Assembly (NCBI GenBank): GCA_021811085.1
Contig: JAJZPQ010000040.1
Span: 1-32,983, forward strand
Direction: 5' to 3'
Source: Pseudomonadota bacterium
Lineage (GTDB): Bacteria > Pseudomonadota > Gammaproteobacteria > Burkholderiales > SG8-39
Length of the DNA stretch: 32,983 nt
In this document: in pieces, positions 7,230 through 14,157 of the stretch
Layout of the letters: each line of letters begins with the position of its first letter
Numbering within the stretch: position 1 is the first letter of the stretch
Made by a program: the position numbers and the translations under genes
The notes under the pieces: generated by a model
Databases searched by the model: none
What the model was told of the DNA's origin: nothing
What the model saw: the letters and a program-made list of their open reading frames with translations, nothing else

Positions 7230-7658
7230 TCAGCCGTGCGCGAAGCTGATGGTTCCCTTGCCTTGGCGCCTGGCCTCGTATCGCTGGCGGTCGGCCGCGA
7301 GCAACAGCGAAGCGGCATCGGCGGCGTGGTTCGGAAAAAGGGCAATACCCAGACTGCCCGAAAGCGCACGGCCGAGGTCCGGCTCCTGCAGCGCGTTTTC
7401 GCTACTGGCAATGATCGAACTGGCGACGCACCTGGCCGCTTCGTGCTGGCTCGCATCGATAGTCAGCACGACCACGAACTCGTCGCTGCCAACGCGGGCA
7501 ACCAGATCGTGTTCGCCCTTGCTGCACACTGCGCCCGGGTAGTGCGCACACTCCATTACCCATTCTTTGAAGCCGAGCAAGGTCAGGCCCTGGGTCACGG
7601 CCACGCGCCACGAGGCGATCGCCTGCATCTGCGCGGGCGTTTCGAATTCAGCTTTCAT
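7230..7658 (-). CDS. Degenerate GGDEF-domain protein
   Basis: A 142-residue protein whose residues ~55-140 are the second half of a diguanylate cyclase domain: LVARVGSDEFVVVLT holds the signature loop as GSDEF, followed by GSLGIALFPNHAADAASLLLAAD and an Arg-rich C-terminal helix. The first half of a normal domain, with the metal- and phosphate-binding DxDxFKxxND segment, is missing. Residues 1-54 do not resemble it, and no sensor domain is present. Catalysis is therefore very unlikely. It may be a c-di-GMP-related scaffold or a decaying remnant. The start at ATG 7658 has GGGGAG about 8 bp upstream. It lies 4 kb from a c-di-GMP riboswitch gene, which may be coincidence. Confidence 0.6.
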   Translation of the reverse strand: MKAEFETPAQMQAIASWRVAVTQGLTLLGFKEWVMECAHYPGAVCSKGEHDLVARVGSDEFVVVLTIDASQHEAARCVASSIIASSENALQEPDLGRALSGSLGIALFPNHAADAASLLLAADRQRYEARRQGKGTISFAHG

Positions 7659-7926
7659 ATCGGCTCTCCCCGCCCGAAGGAATTGCCGTCATGCGGACAG
7701 CCAGGCGGGGCAATGGGGAAGAATGCTGCGCGCGGAAACTGCTTCATCATTCCTGCGGAACTCGCATCAAACCCCCGTTACTACAGGCGTCATCGAAACC
7801 GTTTGAAAAACATACACTATTTCACAATAAAAATCAAGTTATTACGGGTCTATTCTCAAGGCTTACTTCATTATTGCGGCAGCGCGATCTACGCATTGGG
7901 ACGCCTGGTTCCCAGCGTGCGACAAC
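7659..7926. other. Intergenic spacer with AT-rich centre
   Basis: This 268-bp gap separates the catabolic block from the GGDEF-like gene. The centre (about 7795-7870) is clearly richer in A and T than its surroundings. I see no gene or strong terminator. A candidate minus-strand promoter is listed separately. Confidence 0.4.
7809..7837 (-). promoter_or_regulatory. Candidate sigma-70 promoter for the GGDEF-like gene
   Basis: Read on the minus strand, TTGATT (7837-7832) and TATGTT (7814-7809) are 17 bp apart in the AT-rich part of the spacer. The predicted start is near 7802, about 145 bp before the ATG at 7658. Position and spacing are right, but both boxes are imperfect and AT-rich DNA gives such matches by chance. 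Confidence 0.35.
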
Positions 7927-8667
7927 TCAAACCGCGAGCGTGCGCGCCAGCACCCGCGCCGGCGCGCCGTCGCAATCGGCGATGTTGAGCGGACAGAACA
8001 TGAACTCGACGCGCCTGCCCGCGAGCGCGCGCAGGTTGGCGACCTGCTCCGCGATCAGCACGCCGTCGGCGAGCAGCACGCGGTGCACCGGCCAGATGAA
8101 ACCTTCCGGGCGCTTATCGATCGCAATGTCCGGCGTCGGCATGTCTACCGCCAGCAGCTTGAGCCTGCGCGCGACCAGCCATTCGGCTGCCGCGACCGAA
8201 AGCGAGGCGTGGCGGTCGTAATCGGGCGTGCCCACGCGTTCGGCCACGCCGGTGTCGATCGCCAATATGTCGCCCGGCTCGAGCGCGGGCCGCATGCGTT
8301 CGAGGTCCGCCGGCTCGATCAGGCCATACAGCGCCAGCTCGAGGCGCCACACCACGCCCTGCCCCATCAGGCGATCCAGCGGTATGTCCTGGAACGCAGG
8401 ACCGTCGTTGTAGAAGTGGCGCGGCGAATCCACATGCGTGCCGGTATGCACGACCATCTGCAGTTCGGTGATATTCAGCGGCCTATCCGGAATCGAGGCG
8501 ATGCGCTCCAGGCGCGGCGGCGGGAACGAGGCGATGCGCGGCACCGTCGGCGATAGGGGCCAGGTGAGGTCGATCCAGTCCCCAGCCGGCTTGCACGGGC
8601 GCGGTGCGGGCAGCGGCATCCAGCCGCGCCAGCCGGTCCCGGCTCTGCTTTGGTCGCTATCGCACAT
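7927..8667 (-). CDS. Cyclase family metal-dependent hydrolase (PF04199)
   Basis: A 246-residue protein with the signature H-T-G-T-H-V-D-S-P-R-H (residues 74-84) of the PF04199 family, which includes bacterial kynurenine formamidase and isatin hydrolase. These His and Asp residues bind the metal and activate water. Further family features are WIDLTWPLSPTVP near the N-terminus, an ILAIDTG strand and a C-terminal FCPLNI segment. Kynurenine formamidases (KynB) are shorter (~210 residues), and no tryptophan genes are nearby, so a hydrolytic step on a catabolic intermediate is likelier. The start at ATG 8667 follows GGGGAGAG by 4 bp. It lies 24 bp after the MmgE/PrpD gene and is probably the last gene of that unit. 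Confidence 0.8.
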   Translation of the reverse strand: MCDSDQSRAGTGWRGWMPLPAPRPCKPAGDWIDLTWPLSPTVPRIASFPPPRLERIASIPDRPLNITELQMVVHTGTHVDSPRHFYNDGPAFQDIPLDRLMGQGVVWRLELALYGLIEPADLERMRPALEPGDILAIDTGVAERVGTPDYDRHASLSVAAAEWLVARRLKLLAVDMPTPDIAIDKRPEGFIWPVHRVLLADGVLIAEQVANLRALAGRRVEFMFCPLNIADCDGAPARVLARTLAV

Positions 8668-8691
8668 GCAGCTCTCCCCGGTCCAAACGGC

Positions 8692-10053
8692 TCAGGCGTG
8701 CAGCAAGGCGCTCATGCGCGCGACGTTCTCCGCCTGGGGCAGGGCGTACATCGCCTGCAGCAATTCATCCGCACGCGCCGCGCCCAGCCGCGCGCCCGCG
8801 TTGTCGCGGAATTTCGCTGCGATCTCATCCGCGCTCAGCGGATCCTGCGGGTCGCCCTTGGGAAACAGCACCGTTTCCCGGAACGATGTCCCGTTTTTCA
8901 GGGTGATGGTCACGCGCGCCGGAAATTTGTCCGGATAGAGTTTGTTGAGTTCTGCGTCCGCGATGATTTCGGTATTGGCCAGCACTTGGCGCAGCAGCGG
9001 ATCGTTGATGCGCGACGGCGCGAACTGCGCCTGGGTCAGCTTGCCGTCGACGGCAGCGATCGCGATGCAGTACGGCACCGACACGCGCGCCGCCATCACC
9101 GTGGACACGTCCTTGTTGGAGAAGTGGCTTTTCACCGTGTTGTAGGTTTCATTGGTGATGCGCTCGATCTGCGCCGGATCGATCGCATGTTTCTGCACCA
9201 GCGCGAGCGTGGCCTGGATCGGCGAGTGGCTCGCGAGTATCGAGGGAAAGTACTTGACGCCGTTTTGCAGGATTTCCCAGGTCGACCCCAGCCCTTCGGT
9301 GAGCTTTTGCGGCTTCGGTTCGCTGGAGTAGGCGTTGAGATAGCCCTTGGGATGTTCGAGGATGCCGGGCGGGCTGGTCGCGCCCATACGCGCGAGCTGC
9401 GCCGACAGGATGCCGTTGAACGCCGCTTTGCCCGGATGAATGCTCTTGGTCATGTCGCCCGATTCGAAAAAGGTATTGAGCCCGGCCGCCTGCGTACCGG
9501 CAAGCCCCAACGCGCGCTGCACGCCGTCGGCGTCCAGGCCGAGCGCCTTCGCCGCGCAGGCTGCGGCGCCGAACGTGCCGTTGGTCGCGGTCGAATGCCA
9601 GAAACGGTAGTGCGTCGGCATCACCGCCATGCCGACGCGCACCGCCACTTCGTAGCCGGCGACCAGCGCCAGTATCAGCGCGCGCCCCGTCAATCCTTGC
9701 GTTTCGGCCAATGCCAGGGCCGGCGGCACCACCACCGAACCCGTGTGCAGCAGCGCGCGCTTATGCGTGTCGTCGTTGTCGGCGGCGTTGGCGAGGATGC
9801 CGTTCGCGAGCGCGGCGAACGCCGGCTGCGATCTGGCGCCGGCGACGCCGATCACCGAAGCGCCCTGGTCGCTGCGGTAAAGCTGCGCGATTTCCAGCGC
9901 GATGCGCGATTTTTCCGGGTCTTCGACCCAGGCGCTGAGCGCGCAGCCCACGGTGTCGACAACAATGCCACAGGCCTGCTCGACCACGGCCTGCGGCAGA
10001 TCCTCGTAGCGCAGGCGCGCGACGAATTCAGCCAATATGCGGGTTTCGTTCAT
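8692..10053 (-). CDS. MmgE/PrpD family protein
   Basis: A 453-residue member of the MmgE/PrpD family, whose characterised members include 2-methylcitrate dehydratase and cis-aconitate decarboxylase. Recognisable parts are the N-terminal helical region (LAEFVARLRYEDLP), DTVGCALS, the ANAADNDDTHKRALLHTGSV region containing the family's Asp-Asp-Thr-His element, an FGAAACAAKALG helix and KYFPSILASHSPIQ. No methylcitrate pathway genes are near, so methylcitrate dehydratase itself is not implied. Such proteins are common beside CaiB-type transferases in betaproteobacterial catabolic clusters. The stop of the upstream transferase is immediately before it. The start is one of two adjacent ATGs (10056 or 10053), and the second has better spacing to GAGGTGG. 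Confidence 0.85.
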   Translation of the reverse strand: MNETRILAEFVARLRYEDLPQAVVEQACGIVVDTVGCALSAWVEDPEKSRIALEIAQLYRSDQGASVIGVAGARSQPAFAALANGILANAADNDDTHKRALLHTGSVVVPPALALAETQGLTGRALILALVAGYEVAVRVGMAVMPTHYRFWHSTATNGTFGAAACAAKALGLDADGVQRALGLAGTQAAGLNTFFESGDMTKSIHPGKAAFNGILSAQLARMGATSPPGILEHPKGYLNAYSSEPKPQKLTEGLGSTWEILQNGVKYFPSILASHSPIQATLALVQKHAIDPAQIERITNETYNTVKSHFSNKDVSTVMAARVSVPYCIAIAAVDGKLTQAQFAPSRINDPLLRQVLANTEIIADAELNKLYPDKFPARVTITLKNGTSFRETVLFPKGDPQDPLSADEIAAKFRDNAGARLGAARADELLQAMYALPQAENVARMSALLHA

Positions 10054-10061
10054 CATCCACC

Positions 10062-11174
10062 TCAATCACCTAAAAGATCGTTGTGTTCGCCCAGCGCCGG
10101 ATAGCCGAGCGCGGCGTCACGGCGGAACGCGGGATCGACCGGCAGCGGCAGCGCGGTGATCGCGCGCCCCGCCGCGGCGAGTCGCTGCGCGAACAGCCCG
10201 CGCGCCTGGAAATGCGCATCGGCCAGCGCCTCCTCGACGCTGGCAACGACGGTGCAGCAGACGTCTTTGCCGGCGAGCGCCGCGCGCCATTGCGCCGCAG
10301 TCCTGGCCGCAACGATGCGCGCAACCGCCGCGCGCGTGCCGCGCGCATCGATTGCATCGTCGCTCCACTCGGGCGCGAGCCCGATTGCATCGCAGAAATT
10401 CTCCCAGAACTTCTGCTCCAGCGGCGCCGCGGCAAGGAAGCGGCCGTCCTCGGTGCGGTAGATCTGATAGCGCGGCGAGCCGCCCGTCACCAGTTCGCCG
10501 CCCGGATGCGGCCACTTTCCGGTTGCAAGCCCATTGCCCAGCGCCCAGTACATGAACGTGAACAGATTGTCCGCCATGGCGATGTCGAGCTTGCAACCGC
10601 GCCCGCTCGCATCGCGTTCGCGCAGCGCGAGCAGGATGTTGATCATGGCCGGATAGCTGCCGCCGGCGATGTCGGCAATCAGCGCGGACGGCACCACCGG
10701 CGCCCCGTCCGCACCCGCTGCAAGCCCGAGCAGGCCTGATTCGGCCTGATAGTTGAGATCGTGCGCCGCCACCTGTGCCTTGGGACCGCCTTGCCCGTAA
10801 CCGGTGATGGCGCAATAGACGATGCGCGGGTTGATCGCGGCCATGGCGGCGTAGCCCAGGCCCAGCCGGTCCATTACCCCGGGCCGGAATTGCTCGACCA
10901 CCACATCCGCGCGCGCGATCAGCGGCTGCAGCCGCTCCACCGCGTCCGGCGCCTTGAGATCGATCGCGACCGAGCGCTTGCCGCGGTTCAGCAGCGCAAA
11001 GTTCACGCTGGCCGGCCCGAACTTCGGCTCGTAGCTGCGCATTTCATCCCCTTTGCCCGGGCGCTCGATCTTGATGACCTCGGCCCCGGCCTCGGCCAGC
11101 AGCAGCGTCGCCAGCGGTCCGGGCAGCAGCGTGCTGAAGTCGAGCACGCACACGCCTGCCAGCGGCTGGCTCAT
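10062..11174 (-). CDS. CaiB/BaiF family (class III) CoA-transferase 1
   Basis: A 370-residue protein that moves CoA between carboxylic acids. It has LAGVCVLDFSTLLPGPLATLLLAEAGAEVIKIE-type N-terminal Rossmann sequence, a GKRSVAIDLK strand, and the catalytic aspartate in HDLNYQAESG (Asp139), which forms the acyl-anhydride with substrate. The typical family length is about 400. The start at ATG 11174 overlaps the TGA of the acyl-CoA dehydrogenase gene by 4 nt (ATGA), showing a tightly coupled operon in which an acyl-CoA or its free acid passes between the two enzymes. The longer open frame upstream is the shadow of that gene. The CoA donor and acceptor cannot be deduced. Confidence 0.88.
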   Translation of the reverse strand: MSQPLAGVCVLDFSTLLPGPLATLLLAEAGAEVIKIERPGKGDEMRSYEPKFGPASVNFALLNRGKRSVAIDLKAPDAVERLQPLIARADVVVEQFRPGVMDRLGLGYAAMAAINPRIVYCAITGYGQGGPKAQVAAHDLNYQAESGLLGLAAGADGAPVVPSALIADIAGGSYPAMINILLALRERDASGRGCKLDIAMADNLFTFMYWALGNGLATGKWPHPGGELVTGGSPRYQIYRTEDGRFLAAAPLEQKFWENFCDAIGLAPEWSDDAIDARGTRAAVARIVAARTAAQWRAALAGKDVCCTVVASVEEALADAHFQARGLFAQRLAAAGRAITALPLPVDPAFRRDAALGYPALGEHNDLLGD

Positions 11175-12340
11175 GTCTTCCTCATAAAACTTCGCCCGAT
11201 CAGCTGGCGATGAATCTGGTTGGTGCCCTCCCAGATCTGGGTGATCTTGGCGTCGCGCATCAGGCGCTCGACGCGATAGTCCTTGCAATAGCCGTAGCCG
11301 CCGTAGAGCTGCACCGCCTCGGTGGCCATGCGCATCGCGAGGTCGCTCGCGCGCAGCTTCAGCATCGAAGCCTCGATGCCGATGTCGTCTTCGCCGGCAT
11401 CGACCAGCGCGCCCACGTGCCATAGCCAGCGTTCGCAAAGTGCAAGTTCGGAGGCGAGATCGGCGAGCATGAACTGTATGCCCTGAAACTCAATGATGCG
11501 CCGCCCCGACTGGCGCCGCTCGTTGATATAGGCAATCGCGTCCTCGAACGCGGCACGCGCGATGCCGAGCGCATGCGCGGCCACGCTCGGGCGCGACTTG
11601 TTGAGCGAGGCGAGCAGGATTTTCAAACCGTCGCCGGGCTTGCCGAGCAGATTCGCGCGCGGCACGCGGCAGTTATCGAACGACAATGCCGCCGTGCTGG
11701 AGGCGCGCAGTCCGAGCTTGTCCTCGGTGCGCAGCACGGACAGGCCGGGCGTGCCCTTCTCCACCACCAGCGCCGAAATCGCGCCTTTCGCGTCCGCGAT
11801 TTCGCTCCACTTGCCGAACACCAGCAGCAGATCGGCCGCGTCGCCGCTGGTGATGAAAATCTTGCTGCCGTTGACCACGATGTCCTCGCCCTGCGGCTCG
11901 AAGCGTGTCTTCATGCCGGTCGCGTCGCTGCCGGCCGAGGCCTCGGTGATCACCAGCGACACCAGTCCGCCTGCGGCCACGCGCGGCAGCAGGCGCGCCT
12001 TCTGTTCCTCGCTGCCGAAAGAAATCACCGGCTTGATGCCGTGGAAATTGGTGGCCCAGATAATGCCGGTGGCGGCGCAGGCCTTGCTGATTTCGCGCAC
12101 GCAGGCGAGATAGGCGCTGTAGGACAGCGGCGCGCCGCCGTAGGCTTCCGGAATAAACATCGCGTTCAGGCCGAGCGCGTTGATCGCGCGCACGTTATCC
12201 CAGGGAAATTCGGCGCTGCGATCGTAGTGTTCGGCGCGCGGCGCAAACTGGTCGCGCGCGAGCGCCTGCACGCTCGCGAGCAGCATGCGCTCGTCTTCGG
12301 GCAGCGAGAGCGAGGCGTCCAGGCGTTCAAACGTATTCAT
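11171..12340 (-). CDS. Acyl-CoA dehydrogenase
   Basis: A 389-residue FAD enzyme that puts an alpha-beta double bond into an acyl-CoA and passes electrons to ETF. Visible elements are an N-terminal helical domain, VITEASAGSDATGMKT (FAD and substrate loop), VNGSKIFITSG in the beta domain, QLYGGYGY in the C-terminal helices and QIWEGTNQIHR with the catalytic base Glu371. The Glu position is that of short- and medium-chain enzymes. Because the neighbours resemble the cyclohexanecarboxylate pathway, an AliB-like role on an alicyclic acyl-CoA is proposed; linear or branched substrates are equally open. It is the first gene after the hairpin spacer and overlaps the transferase gene by 4 nt. Confidence 0.9.
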   Translation of the reverse strand: MNTFERLDASLSLPEDERMLLASVQALARDQFAPRAEHYDRSAEFPWDNVRAINALGLNAMFIPEAYGGAPLSYSAYLACVREISKACAATGIIWATNFHGIKPVISFGSEEQKARLLPRVAAGGLVSLVITEASAGSDATGMKTRFEPQGEDIVVNGSKIFITSGDAADLLLVFGKWSEIADAKGAISALVVEKGTPGLSVLRTEDKLGLRASSTAALSFDNCRVPRANLLGKPGDGLKILLASLNKSRPSVAAHALGIARAAFEDAIAYINERRQSGRRIIEFQGIQFMLADLASELALCERWLWHVGALVDAGEDDIGIEASMLKLRASDLAMRMATEAVQLYGGYGYCKDYRVERLMRDAKITQIWEGTNQIHRQLIGRSFMRKT

Positions 12341-12347
12341 GCTTTCT

Positions 12348-12361
12348 CACTTGTATAAGTG
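12348..12361. promoter_or_regulatory. Short inverted repeat just upstream of acyl-CoA dehydrogenase start
   Basis: CACTT-GTAT-AAGTG is a perfect 5-bp inverted repeat with a 4-bp centre, 8 bp upstream of the ATG at 12340. It could be an operator for a regulator (none is encoded in the window) or a small mRNA hairpin in the leader. Part of it, CTTGTATAA, recurs at 12478-12486. Confidence 0.35.
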
Positions 12362-12405
12362 GTGACTCAATTCGCGTCCCCGTTGTTGCAACGTCTCCAT
12401 TTGGA

Positions 12406-12425
12406 GCGGACGAAAAGCCGTCCGC
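12406..12425. repeat. Hairpin A (7-bp stem, AAAAGC loop)
   Basis: GCGGACG (12406-12412) and CGTCCGC (12419-12425) are perfect complements around the loop AAAAGC. The tip CGGA...TCCG with an A-rich loop is shared with hairpins B and C. Confidence 0.75.
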
Positions 12426-12428
12426 GCG

Positions 12429-12478
12429 GATCGCTGATTGTGCACGGATAAAAAGCAATCCGTGCACGATCAGCGATC
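12429..12478. repeat. Hairpin B (21-bp stem, one mismatch)
   Basis: The arms 12429-12449 and 12458-12478 are complementary at 20 of 21 positions (GATCGCTGAT... and ...ATCAGCGATC) around the 8-nt loop AAAAAGCA. This is far beyond chance for such a short spacer. No T-run follows in the direction of the operon. Confidence 0.85.
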
Positions 12479-12515
12479 TTGTATAAACACCCGTGCTGTC
12501 CTTGGTCTTAACCAT

Positions 12516-12564
12516 AACCGTGTTTTTGGTACGGATGCCTTTTATCCGTACCAAAAACACGGTT
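12516..12564. repeat. Hairpin C (perfect 21-bp stem)
   Basis: The arms 12516-12536 and 12544-12564 are perfectly complementary over 21 bp. The 7-nt loop reads GCCTTTT on the plus strand, AAAAGGC on the minus strand. The inner stem ACGGAT/ATCCGT equals that of hairpin B, while the outer stems differ. Confidence 0.88.
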
Positions 12565-12621
12565 GGCGCGCGCAGCGCGCAAATCCCTTCATGGCATGCG
12601 AAGGCATTTACCGCCTCACAT

Positions 12622-13365
12622 TTAATGCGCGATGCCCTGCGCCCCGTCGATGTAAATCGTCTCGCCGGAGAGGAAGCGCAGGTCCTCGCGGTACAGCGCT
12701 GCCACCAGGCGCGCAACCTCGTCCGCTGTCCCGGGTTCGCCGCGCGGAATGCGGCCTTCGAGGTAGCTGCGCAGCGGCCCCGAAGCCATGACTTCGCGGT
12801 TGAGGTCGGTAAGGATATAGCCAGGGGCGACGTCGACCACGCGGATGTTGTCGCGCGCCCACTCGACCGCAAGGCAGCGCGTGATTGCGCCGACTGCCGC
12901 TTTCGACGCGCAGTAGGCCAGATTGCGCTTGACCCCGAGCTTGTCGAAGAAGGAGCCGATGTTGACGATCAGGCCGCCGCCGGCGCGCACAAGATGCGGA
13001 TGCGCCTCGCGCGCGGCCGCGAACACCGCGGTCGCATTGATCGCCATGAGGCGCTCGAATTCCGCGGTCGCGAGTTCGGCGCTTTTCGCCGTGGTATGCA
13101 ACCCGGCATTGTTGACCAGGCCCACCAGCCCGCCGCCTTCCTCGGCAGCGCACGCGAGCGCCGCGCGCACCGATTGTTCGTCCAGCACGTCGCACCGCAG
13201 CGTCAGCAGGCGCTCAGCCAGCACCGCATCTCCAGTATCGGGCGTCCCGCCGCCACGGGTGAGGCAGGCGACGCGATAGCCTTCGCGCGCGAGCGCCAGC
13301 GCGATCGCCGCGCCGATGCCGCGGTTGGCGCCGGTGACGGCGATGCATCCTTTCGCGTTGGCCAT
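12622..13365 (-). CDS. Short-chain dehydrogenase/reductase (SDR), BadH-like candidate
   Basis: A 247-residue classical SDR. It has the nucleotide-binding TGANRGIG (11-18), NNAG (85-88), and the catalytic set Asn110, Ser138, Tyr151 and Lys155 (YCASK). The C-terminus has SGETIYIDGAQG, usual for the fabG-like branch. It oxidises a hydroxy group or reduces a keto group with NAD(P). Between a hydratase and a BadI-like hydrolase it would fit the oxidation of a 2-hydroxy-acyl-CoA to the 2-keto ester (the role of BadH), but SDR specificity cannot be read from sequence. Its start lies 7 bp after the hydratase stop; its stop is followed by the hairpin spacer. Confidence 0.85.
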   Translation of the reverse strand: MANAKGCIAVTGANRGIGAAIALALAREGYRVACLTRGGGTPDTGDAVLAERLLTLRCDVLDEQSVRAALACAAEEGGGLVGLVNNAGLHTTAKSAELATAEFERLMAINATAVFAAAREAHPHLVRAGGGLIVNIGSFFDKLGVKRNLAYCASKAAVGAITRCLAVEWARDNIRVVDVAPGYILTDLNREVMASGPLRSYLEGRIPRGEPGTADEVARLVAALYREDLRFLSGETIYIDGAQGIAH

Positions 13366-13372
13366 GGTCGGC

Positions 13373-14140
13373 TCAGCGGTCGGTGAACTTGGGTTTGCGC
13401 TTTTCCATGAACGCGCTCATGCCTTCAGCGGCATCGCGCGTCTGGAACGCGAGCGTGTTCAGGTCCGCTTCGAGCTTCAGGCCTTCGTGCAGCGGCACGT
13501 CGAGCGCGCGCTTGACCGCGTCGCGCGCAAGCTTCAATGCCGGCAGGCCGTGGACGCTGAACGTGCGCGCGTAGGCGATCGCGGCCGCCACCGGATCGCC
13601 CTCGGCGATGCGGTGCACCAGGCCGATGCGCAAAGCCTCTTCCGCGTCGAGCGTGCGCCCGCTCAGGATCAGCTCCAGCGCGCGCGCCTCCCCTACCACG
13701 CGCGGCAGGCGCTGCGTACCGCCGTAGCCCGGGATCAAGCCGAGCTTGATTTCGGGCAGCGCCATTTTCGCCGTGGGCACGGCGAGGCGGAAGGTGCAGG
13801 CAAGCGCGAGCTCCAGTCCGCCGCCGAAGGCATAGCCGTTGATCGCCGCAACCGATGGCATGGGCAGTTCGTCCAGGCGCGCGAGCACCGCCTGGCCGTA
13901 GGCCGCGTCGCGCCTCTGCGCGGACAGGCTGCGGCCGGTCAACTCCTTGATATCGGCGCCGGCGCAAAATGCCTTCGCCCCGGCGCCGGTCACGATCAGC
14001 GCGCGCGCATCGCCCGCGGCGACCGCATCGAATGCCTGATCGAGCTCGCGCAGCACTGCCGCGGACAGCGCGTTGAGGGCCTCGGGCCGGTTTAGCGTTA
14101 CAACAGCGAATTCGTCCTGCCGGGTCAGCTCTACGCTCAT
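13373..14140 (-). CDS. Enoyl-CoA hydratase, BadK-like candidate
   Basis: A 255-residue crotonase. Both hydratase glutamates are present, Glu110 in GGGLEL and Glu130 in ALPEIKLG, so it should add water across a 2-enoyl-CoA. Other family parts are VTLNRPEALNAL, the oxyanion-hole CAGADIKEL and IPGYGGTQRLPR. The length is normal. ATG 14140 begins the homology; the longer open frame upstream shadows the ligase gene. It lies 17 bp after the ligase stop. In the proposed alicyclic pathway it would hydrate the ring enoyl-CoA made by the acyl-CoA dehydrogenase. General beta-oxidation is an equally valid reading. Confidence 0.87.
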   Translation of the reverse strand: MSVELTRQDEFAVVTLNRPEALNALSAAVLRELDQAFDAVAAGDARALIVTGAGAKAFCAGADIKELTGRSLSAQRRDAAYGQAVLARLDELPMPSVAAINGYAFGGGLELALACTFRLAVPTAKMALPEIKLGLIPGYGGTQRLPRVVGEARALELILSGRTLDAEEALRIGLVHRIAEGDPVAAAIAYARTFSVHGLPALKLARDAVKRALDVPLHEGLKLEADLNTLAFQTRDAAEGMSAFMEKRKPKFTDR

Positions 14141-14157
14141 GGTCGCCTCGATCGTTC

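Larger units (their letters stand above)
12341..12621. other. 281-bp hairpin-rich spacer within the catabolic block
   Basis: The gap between the SDR stop (12622) and the acyl-CoA dehydrogenase start (12340) holds no gene. It contains CACTT-GTAT-AAGTG (12348-12361), three larger hairpins with related loops (listed separately), GCGCGC-GCA-GCGCGC (12566-12580) and CCTTC...GAAGG (12586-12604). The 9-mer CTTGTATAA occurs twice (12350-12358 and 12478-12486). None of the hairpins has the T-run of a normal terminator on the minus strand. Confidence 0.8.

Noticed and set aside
8692-10053. prpD of the methylcitrate cycle
   Set aside because: No prpB, prpC or acnD gene is nearby; only the family name is supported.
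12429-12478. Hairpin B as a rho-independent terminator
   Set aside because: There is no T-run on the minus strand after the stem, and its loop and length are unlike a normal terminator.
12429-12564. Hairpins B and C as an integron attC site or a CRISPR repeat pair
   Set aside because: No attC core sites, no regular repeat-spacer pattern, no integrase or cas gene nearby.
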